A DNA stretch of 64,000 nucleotides from Sedimenticola sp. (lineage in GTDB: Bacteria; Pseudomonadota; Gammaproteobacteria; Chromatiales; Chromatiaceae), in the NCBI GenBank assembly GCA_002869585.1, contig PKUO01000003.1, positions 83,476 to 147,475 on the forward strand, read 5' to 3'. Position numbers and translations under genes: made by a program. Position 1 is the first letter of the stretch. Every line of letters starts with the position of its first letter. Shown here one piece after another: positions 58,316 through 64,000 of the stretch. A model generated the notes under the pieces. It searched no databases. It was not told where the DNA came from and saw only the letters and a program-made list of their open reading frames with translations.

Positions 58316-59416
58316 ATGAAAGCATCTGACGAAACCTTATTGCAAAGTCGTTTGCAGCGGATTGTCGACAATCTGAGCAGTGCGGTTTTGCTGTTTGACA
58401 CGGATTACCGCCTGCAATACATGAACCCGGCGGCGGAGATGCTGTTTGCGGTCAGTGCGCGGCATATGCTGGGGCAGTACGTGGGAGAACTGCTGTTCTG
58501 CCCGGCTGGCGGAGCAGAGAATAATCTGGCCCGGGCGGTCAACTCCGGACAGGCCATCACCGAGCGCCAGCTGACCCTGCCGTTGCCGGATCGCACCACG
58601 GCAACGGTCGACTGCACCATGATACCGCTGATGCAGGAGAGTCACCTCCCTTCCGGTGTGCTGGTGGAGATTCAACAGATTGACCGGCATGTGAGGATCA
58701 GCCGTGAGGAACATCTGCTGTCACAGCAGGAGGCGGCGCGGGACCTGATTCGCGGTCTGGCCCATGAGATCAAGAATCCGTTGGGTGGCCTGCGCGGCGC
58801 GGCGCAGTTGCTGGAGAAGGAGCTGGGTGATGCCGCCCTCAAGGAGTACACCCAGATCATAATTGATGAGGCGGACCGCCTGCAGAGCCTGGTCAATCGC
58901 ATGCTGGGTCCGAACAAGCTGCCGGACCTGATTAGCGTCAATGTCCATACCCTGCTGGAGCGGGTGCGCAATCTGGTACTCGCTGAATCTGTGGGGCAGG
59001 TCAAAATAGTGCGGGACTATGATCCCAGCATCCCGGAGGTGCATGTCGACAGTGACCGGATCATCCAGGCGCTGCTGAATATCGTGCGCAATGCCGCGCG
59101 GGCGATCGCCAAGGTCGAGGATGGCTGCATCGAGCTGAAGACGCGCATCCTCAGGCAGTTCACCATAGGCAATATCCGGCACCGCCTGGTTGTGCAGATC
59201 AGCATAGTGGACAACGGACCGGGCATTCCTGAAGAGATTATCGAAAAGCTATTTTATCCGATGGTTACCGCCAGTGAAGGCGGTATGGGCCTGGGGCTGT
59301 CGATTGCCCAGTCCCTGATCAATCAGCATGGCGGTTTGATTGAATGCAGTAGCAAACCGGGCGAAACACGCTTTCAGGTGTTGCTGCCTTTGGAGAGGCC
59401 AAATGTCGAGAAGTAA
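58316..59416 (+). CDS. ntrB: Nitrogen regulation sensor kinase NtrB (GlnL)
   Basis: Cytoplasmic PII-controlled kinase/phosphatase of NtrC. The 366 residues show an N-terminal PAS domain, the H-box with His 150 (GLAHEIKNPLGGLRG), and HATPase motifs including DNGPGIPEEI and MGLGLSIAQSLI. No membrane helix is present, as expected. It overlaps ntrC by 14 bases. Confidence 0.96.
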   Translation: MKASDETLLQSRLQRIVDNLSSAVLLFDTDYRLQYMNPAAEMLFAVSARHMLGQYVGELLFCPAGGAENNLARAVNSGQAITERQLTLPLPDRTTATVDCTMIPLMQESHLPSGVLVEIQQIDRHVRISREEHLLSQQEAARDLIRGLAHEIKNPLGGLRGAAQLLEKELGDAALKEYTQIIIDEADRLQSLVNRMLGPNKLPDLISVNVHTLLERVRNLVLAESVGQVKIVRDYDPSIPEVHVDSDRIIQALLNIVRNAARAIAKVEDGCIELKTRILRQFTIGNIRHRLVVQISIVDNGPGIPEEIIEKLFYPMVTASEGGMGLGLSIAQSLINQHGGLIECSSKPGETRFQVLLPLERPNVEK

Positions 59417-60824
59417 TAGAGTCTGGGTTGTCGATGATGACCGGTCCATTCGCTGGGTGCTGGAGAAGGCCCTGGAAAAGGCCAACATGGAGGTCACCTG
59501 TTTTGCCAACGCGGATGGTGTGATGGATGCGCTGGCCCGTGAGCAACCCGATGTGATGGTCTCCGATGTGCGCATGCCCGGTATGGATGGACTGTCACTG
59601 CTCGGCAAGGTGCATGAGACCTATCCCGATCTGCCGGTGATCATCATGACTGCCCACTCTGATCTGGACAGTGCCGTTGCCGCGTTTCACGGTGGCGCCT
59701 TCGAGTATCTGCCCAAGCCATTCGATGTGGATGAGGCCATCGAACAGGTGTCGCGCGCCTGCCGCAGCAGCCAGAGTATGCGCAAAACAGCGATTGAGGA
59801 GGAGAAGAGCGACCCGGAAATCATCGGCGAGGCGCCGGCGATGCAGGAGGTGTTTCGCGCCATCGGCCGTCTTGCCCGCTCGAACATCACGGTTCTGATC
59901 AATGGCGAATCGGGCACCGGCAAGGAGCTGGTGGCCCATGCCCTGCACCGCCACAGCCCCCGGGCGGATCAGCCGTTTATCGCCCTGAACATGGCGGCCA
60001 TCCCCAGGGATTTGATGGAGTCGGAACTCTTCGGCCATGAGCGGGGGGCCTTTACCGGTGCGCAGAATCGTCGCATTGGGCGGTTTGAACAGGCCGATCA
60101 GGGCACCCTGTTTCTCGATGAAATCGGCGACATGCCGCCCGAGTTGCAGACGCGTCTGCTACGGGTGCTGGCGGATGGTGAATTCTATCGTGTGGGCGGG
60201 CATGAACCGGTCAAGGTGGATGTGCGCATCATTGCCGCCACTCACCAGAATCTTGAGCAGTTGGTCAAGCAGGGCCGTTTTCGTGAGGATCTTTTCCACC
60301 GTCTGAACGTGATACGCATCCATATTCCATCGCTGCGCGAGCGCAGGGAGGATATCGGCCTGTTGATGCGCCATTTTCTGAAAAGTGCCGCCGTGGAGCT
60401 GGGGGTCGAAGTCAAGATACTGTTGCCGGAGACCCTGGCTGAACTTGAACATCTGGACTGGCCGGGCAATGTGCGTCAGCTGCAGAACACGGCACGTTGG
60501 CTGACGGTAATGGCCTCCAGCCAGGAGGTGCATGTCGAGGACCTGCCTCCAGAGTTGCGTGAGCATGAAGTTCGCGTTGCCAGGGATAATGACTGGAAGA
60601 GCAGTCTGCGCAGCTGGGCGCGCAACCGCCTGCAACAGGGTCAGGAGGGGCTGCTCGATGAAGCGACTCCGGCCTACGAGACCATCATGATCGAGACCGC
60701 GCTTGAGCAGACCGGCGGGCGGCGCCAGGATGCGGCGAAACTGCTGGGCTGGGGGCGCAACACCCTGACCCGCAAAATCAAGGAGCTGAAACTGAGCGGC
60801 GTTTCCGCAGAGGAGCACGAATAG
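59403..60824 (+). CDS. ntrC: Nitrogen regulation response regulator NtrC (GlnG)
   Basis: Sigma-54 activator of nitrogen genes. From ATG 59403 it has 473 residues: receiver domain with Asp 55 ([13 protein letters not shown]), AAA+ domain with GESGTGKE and the sigma-54-contacting GAFTGA loop, and a C-terminal Fis-type helix-turn-helix ([21 protein letters not shown]). It probably acts on the sites near 55632 and 58172. Confidence 0.97.
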   Translation: MSRSNRVWVVDDDRSIRWVLEKALEKANMEVTCFANADGVMDALAREQPDVMVSDVRMPGMDGLSLLGKVHETYPDLPVIIMTAHSDLDSAVAAFHGGAFEYLPKPFDVDEAIEQVSRACRSSQSMRKTAIEEEKSDPEIIGEAPAMQEVFRAIGRLARSNITVLINGESGTGKELVAHALHRHSPRADQPFIALNMAAIPRDLMESELFGHERGAFTGAQNRRIGRFEQADQGTLFLDEIGDMPPELQTRLLRVLADGEFYRVGGHEPVKVDVRIIAATHQNLEQLVKQGRFREDLFHRLNVIRIHIPSLRERREDIGLLMRHFLKSAAVELGVEVKILLPETLAELEHLDWPGNVRQLQNTARWLTVMASSQEVHVEDLPPELREHEVRVARDNDWKSSLRSWARNRLQQGQEGLLDEATPAYETIMIETALEQTGGRRQDAAKLLGWGRNTLTRKIKELKLSGVSAEEHE

Positions 60825-60932
60825 GGCCTGCCGGTTTCGCTTGCTGCATACCTTCTGGTAATCTCTAAGGTGACGGTGCTGGATTGCCATTCAGGAAAAC
60901 ATCTGTCGGCCAGACGCCGCCAAGGCAAAACC

Positions 60933-61571
60933 ATGACAAACAAACTGTTCTGGGAAAATCCCTATCTGACCAGCCTTGAAACAGTGGTCAAATCGGTTGT
61001 CGGTGATCTGATTACACTGCGCGAGACCATCTTTTACGCCCTCTCGGGTGGACAGGAGAGCGATGCAGGCACGATTTGCGGCTACCCGGTTATCGATGCC
61101 AGAAAAACCGGCTCGGATATCGAGTACACGATTCCCGCGGGGCATGACCTGAAGCAGGGTGACAGCGTGCGGGTCGAGATCGACTGGGAACGCCGTTATC
61201 GACTGATGCGCCACCACTTCGCTGCCGAGCTGATCCTCGAACTCGTCTATCGTGAATTGGGCGAGGTGGAGAAAATCGGTGCGCATATCGCACCGGACAA
61301 GGCGCGCATTGATTTTCTCTGGCCGACGAATATCTCCCCGCTATTTCCCAAGCTCATTTCCCAGGCCCGCTCGCTCATCGATCAGGACATCGAGATCATC
61401 AGCGCCTTTTCCGATGAAAGCAGCCAGCGGCGCTACTGGGAAGTGCCGGGCTTTGCACGTGTTTCCTGCGGCGGTACACACCTGAAACGCACCGGTGAGC
61501 TCGGTGAAATTACCCTGAAACGCAAGAATATTGGCAAGGGCAAGGAGCGGATCGAGGTAGTGGTTGCCTAA
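60933..61571 (+). CDS. AlaX-type alanyl-tRNA editing protein
   Basis: A 212-residue free-standing editing domain that hydrolyses mischarged Ser- or Gly-tRNA(Ala) in characterised relatives. It has the glycine-rich SGGQESDAG (38-46) and the zinc motif CGGTH (Cys 179, His 183). The other expected zinc motif HxxxH is HHFAAE at 94-99 here: the second His is replaced by Glu 99. I chose ATG at 60933 (MTNKLFWENPYL); an upstream start at 60870 is possible but atypical. Confidence 0.82.
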   Translation: MTNKLFWENPYLTSLETVVKSVVGDLITLRETIFYALSGGQESDAGTICGYPVIDARKTGSDIEYTIPAGHDLKQGDSVRVEIDWERRYRLMRHHFAAELILELVYRELGEVEKIGAHIAPDKARIDFLWPTNISPLFPKLISQARSLIDQDIEIISAFSDESSQRRYWEVPGFARVSCGGTHLKRTGELGEITLKRKNIGKGKERIEVVVA

Positions 61572-61648
61572 CCCTGTTACCGGCCATCTGGGTATCCGGC
61601 GATCGTTATGGATTCAACCCACCTGGGGCCGTTGATGCATAATCCTCC

Positions 61649-62425
61649 ATGACCCGACGTCACGCACGCAAGAATCGCCAGGCCAACTTTCGCTTCTATG
61701 CGGAGCTGAATGATTTTCTACCCGAGCAGCAGCAAAAGAGATCCTTCTCCTTTGCTTTTGCGGGCAAGCCATCGATCAAGGACAGCATCGAGGCGATCGG
61801 TGTACCGCATACCGAGATCGACCTGATTCTGGTGGATGGCAACTCGGTAGGTTTTGAGTACCAGATGCAAGGCGGCGAGCAGGTGTCGGTCTATCCGGTA
61901 TTTGAATCCCTGGATATCACCCCGCTGGTTCATTTGCAGGCAAGGCCCCTGCGGGAAACCCGGTTTGTCGTGGATGTAAACCTGGGTAAACTGGCGCAGA
62001 AATTACGCCTGCTCGGATTCGATACCTGCTATCGCAATGACCTTGACGATGAAGAGATCATCACCACCGCAATCCGCGAGCAGCGGATTATCCTCACTCG
62101 GGATATCGGCATCCTGCGTCAGAAAAGGGTGACACATGGTTATTGGGTGCGCAGTGATGATCCGGGTGTTCAATTGCAAGAGGTGGTCAGGCGACTGCAA
62201 CTGGAGAATAATTTCAAGCCGTTTACCCGCTGTTCGATCTGCAATGGATTGGTGAGCGCTGTGGATAAGGAATCTGTCAGGGATCGACTGCCTGAGGATA
62301 CCTGCCGCTATTACGACAGTTTTCTGGAGTGTGAGCTGTGCGGAAAACTCTATTGGAAGGGATCTCACTATAAGCGCATCCTGGAACTGATTAATACCCT
62401 CCGTGCGGAGGTTGTGCATGCCTGA
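61649..62425 (+). CDS. Mut7-C RNase-domain protein with ubiquitin-like N-terminus
   Basis: A 258-residue protein with the two domains of bacterial Mut7-C proteins: a ubiquitin/MoaD-like N-terminal domain (about 15-95) and a PIN-like Mut7-C RNase domain (RFVVDVNLGKLAQKLRLLGFD near 105-125, LTRDIGIL) ending in a zinc ribbon (CSICNGL and CELCGKL near 197 and 235). Predicted ribonuclease; role unknown. It overlaps the next gene by 8 bases. Confidence 0.87.
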   Translation: MTRRHARKNRQANFRFYAELNDFLPEQQQKRSFSFAFAGKPSIKDSIEAIGVPHTEIDLILVDGNSVGFEYQMQGGEQVSVYPVFESLDITPLVHLQARPLRETRFVVDVNLGKLAQKLRLLGFDTCYRNDLDDEEIITTAIREQRIILTRDIGILRQKRVTHGYWVRSDDPGVQLQEVVRRLQLENNFKPFTRCSICNGLVSAVDKESVRDRLPEDTCRYYDSFLECELCGKLYWKGSHYKRILELINTLRAEVVHA

Positions 62426-62936
62426 ACATGCGAGGACAGACAAACTGTTTTACTTCTCCTATGGCTCCAATATGTCGACCACACGCCTGCAGAATCGCAT
62501 TGCTTCCGCCGTGCCAGTCACCGTCGGGTGGACGGGTGAACATCGGTTGCGGTTTCATAAGCGGGGGAGGGACCGTTCTGGGAAATGCGATATCGAATTC
62601 ACCCGCCAAGAGCGCGACCGGGTGTTTGGCGTGTTATTCGAAATTGCTGCCAGCGACAAGCTGATTTTGGATCGCTTCGAGGGGCTGGGGAATGGTTATG
62701 ATGACAAGCGAATCATCATCACTACTGCCCAGGATCATCAGGTGGAGGCGGTTACCTATTTCGCGACCCATATCGACGCTTCATTGAAGCCATTTGGTTG
62801 GTATAAAGAACATGTGCTGCGGGGTATGAGGGAGCACGCATTGCCAGCCTATTATATTGCCGCTACAGAAGTGATTGAGAGCATCGCCGATTGGGATAGG
62901 GAGAGGCACCAGCACGAACTGGCCATCTATCTCTGA
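62418..62936 (+). CDS. Gamma-glutamylcyclotransferase-like (GGCT/AIG2) protein
   Basis: A 172-residue protein with the family opening FYFSYGSNMSTTRLQNR and the expected catalytic Glu in ILDRFEGLGNGY (about residue 86). The enzyme class cleaves gamma-glutamyl amino acids or related compounds; substrate unknown. GGAGG lies at the right distance before the ATG at 62418. It overlaps the Mut7-C gene and is likely cotranscribed with it. Confidence 0.85.
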   Translation: MPEHARTDKLFYFSYGSNMSTTRLQNRIASAVPVTVGWTGEHRLRFHKRGRDRSGKCDIEFTRQERDRVFGVLFEIAASDKLILDRFEGLGNGYDDKRIIITTAQDHQVEAVTYFATHIDASLKPFGWYKEHVLRGMREHALPAYYIAATEVIESIADWDRERHQHELAIYL

Positions 62937-63029
62937 GCATCCCCTGGGTCTGGGATACATGCGTCTGCGATGTCACTGTATTTGATGAAACTGCCGAGTA
63001 TTATCGAGAGTACAGGAGAGGTATTTTTC

Positions 63030-63200
63030 ATGGCCAAAAGCAAACACGCTATCACCCTTTTGCTGCTGATCTTGGCAATCCTGTTTTATGCCTTGGGGCT
63101 TGCGCTGCCGGCAACACTGTTAATCCTATTCGGTGTACTGCTGGAGGGTGCGTTCTGGATTCGCCTGTTCAGGGGTGTTCGTCACAAAGACGGTGCCTGA
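63030..63200 (+). CDS. Small membrane protein (56 aa)
   Basis: Two hydrophobic segments (about residues 6-25 and 28-42) separated by LGLALPAT and a basic tail (RLFRGVRHKDGA) give a small two-helix membrane protein. An AGGAGAG element precedes the ATG at 63030; a longer frame from 62970 lacks one. Function unknown. Confidence 0.65.
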   Translation: MAKSKHAITLLLLILAILFYALGLALPATLLILFGVLLEGAFWIRLFRGVRHKDGA

Positions 63201-63310
63201 TAAGATACGGCAGCCTGGTAGCACGAGAACACTGCCTCTGAAACGGTGGCTGAGTATGGCGATGTTTAACAACTATTGCCGGTATCTTGTTTACCCAATG
63301 CGCCGTAAAG

Positions 63311-63330
63311 CCCCGTCGTTCAGGGCGGGG
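63311..63330. repeat. Terminal hairpin of an IS200/IS605-family element
   Basis: Arms CCCCG and CGGGG enclose TCGTTCAGGG, a GC-rich imperfect hairpin of the type seen at IS200/IS605 ends and next to tnpB genes. It lies just past the tnpA stop codon and probably marks the left end recognised by TnpA. Confidence 0.6.
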
Positions 63331-63347
63331 ATATAAGGCGCGATCAG

Positions 63348-63761
63348 CTATCCGGGAGTCTGCTGCTGTTCGATGTACTGGCGAATGATGCTGATTGGCG
63401 CTCCCCCGCAGGAGGCCGCAAAGTACGATGGCGACCATAGGACACCCTTGTAATATCTTTGCTGGAGATCAGGGCGTACCTTTCGCAGCATCCGACTGGA
63501 TACACCTTTCAAGCTGTTCACAAGATGGGATACTGCCACCTTGGGTGGGTAATTCACCAACAGGCGAACATGATCATCTTCGCCGTCCACTTCAACCAGC
63601 TCCGCTTCGAAGTCCATACAGACCTTGGCAAAAATGTCACGCAAGTGCTCGATGGCGTCACCATCAAGAACATGACGCCGATATTTAGTCACAAAGACCA
63701 AGTTGACGTGCATTTGAAATACACAGTGCCTACCCGTTCGATATGGTTGTTGTTCATTCAT
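63348..63761 (-). CDS. tnpA: IS200/IS605-family Y1 transposase TnpA with altered HUH motif
   Basis: A 137-residue single-strand transposase of the Y1 HUH class. The catalytic Tyr is expected at 129 (IIRQYIEQQ). The metal-binding HUH motif should read HVH but here is HVR (His 64, Arg 66 in EDDHVRLLV), so the second His is missing and activity is in doubt. Length and the VNYPPKVAVSHLVNSLKGVSSR segment are typical. Confidence 0.88.
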   Translation of the reverse strand: MNEQQPYRTGRHCVFQMHVNLVFVTKYRRHVLDGDAIEHLRDIFAKVCMDFEAELVEVDGEDDHVRLLVNYPPKVAVSHLVNSLKGVSSRMLRKVRPDLQQRYYKGVLWSPSYFAASCGGAPISIIRQYIEQQQTPG

Positions 63762-63782
63762 AGGCCAAGTATAATATGCGGC

Positions 63783-64000
63783 ATGAAACGATTACAAGCC
63801 TTCAAATTCGAACTGCGATCCAATGGTGAACAGGCGCGGCTGATGCGCCGCTTCGCTGGCTCGTGCCGGTTCGTGTTCAACAAGGCGCTTGCCTTGCAGA
63901 AGGCACGGTATGATGCGGGCGAGAAGAAGTTGAGCTACGCCGGGTTATGCAAGGAACTCACGCAGTGGAAGCGAGACAGTGAGACGTGCTGGTTGAGCGA
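63783..64000 (+). CDS. tnpB: TnpB, N-terminal part (truncated by window end)
   Basis: Starts MKRLQAFKFELRSNGEQ and continues MRRFAGSCRFVFNKALALQKARY, the N-terminal helix-turn-helix region of TnpB/IS1341-type RNA-guided nucleases. At least 72 residues are present; the RuvC-like nuclease and zinc-finger domains lie beyond the window. It diverges from tnpA. Confidence 0.85.
   Translation, partial: MKRLQAFKFELRSNGEQARLMRRFAGSCRFVFNKALALQKARYDAGEKKLSYAGLCKELTQWKRDSETCWLS

Larger units (their letters stand above)
63300..64000. mobile_element. IS200/IS605-family insertion sequence (left part, cut by the window)
   Basis: Divergent tnpA and tnpB genes separated by 21 bases, with a terminal hairpin downstream of tnpA. 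The left boundary is near 63300; the right end lies beyond the window. The TATAAT at 63770-63775 lies in the short divergent gap. Confidence 0.8.

Overview
This window looks like the origin-proximal part of a gammaproteobacterial chromosome. The gene set rpmH-rnpA-yidC-mnmE next to dnaA-dnaN-recF-gyrB, with mnmG-rsmG, parA-parB and a complete nine-gene ATP synthase operon nearby, is the classical arrangement around oriC. The proteins read as Gammaproteobacteria: two-gene glyQ/glyS, NtrBC with glutamine synthetase, and DctBD with TRAP-type DctPQM. A TusA-like carrier next to a PP-loop thiolase, a DsrE-like secreted protein and a secreted rhodanese suggest active sulfur metabolism, perhaps a sulfur-oxidising lineage; that is inference, and no species is claimed.

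Layout. 1-10147 (all minus strand) is a C4-dicarboxylate module: sensor kinase DctB, sigma-54 activator DctD, TRAP transporter DctP-DctQ-DctM, a universal stress protein and a malic enzyme fused to a phosphotransacetylase domain. A good sigma-54 promoter lies just upstream of dctP, which closes the regulatory loop. 10301-17294 is atpIBEFHAGDC with a strong sigma-70 promoter in front and a terminator behind. 17446-24833 holds parB, parA, a set of small accessory genes (DUF3461, DUF3617, YaiI, GFA and others), then rsmG and mnmG. 25032-36845 is an accessory plus-strand-rich block: DsrE-like and thioredoxin-like secreted proteins, a MoxR/DUF58/transglutaminase trio, a DmeF-like cation exporter, an EamA transporter next to a LysM gene remnant, a dehydrogenase, a methyltransferase, a rhodanese and a chemoreceptor. 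36850-40513 is mnmE, yidC, rnpA, rpmH (minus). 40908-47272 is dnaA, dnaN, recF, gyrB (plus).

The dnaA-dnaN gap carries DnaA boxes followed by very AT-rich DNA and is the best oriC candidate. Two perfect 16-bp parS palindromes sit inside recF, so the ParAB system encoded about 25 kb away has its centromere sites here.

47425-63200 holds a histidine kinase whose ATPase domain appears degenerate, plsC, a MazG-like protein, glyS/glyQ, a PP-loop sulfurtransferase with TusA, a CDF exporter, glnA with sigma-54 and NtrC sites, ntrB-ntrC, an AlaX-type editing protein, a Mut7-C RNase and a gamma-glutamylcyclotransferase-like protein. The right edge (63300-64000) is one end of an IS200/IS605-family element with divergent tnpA and tnpB; tnpB is cut by the window. 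I found no rRNA, tRNA or CRISPR array.
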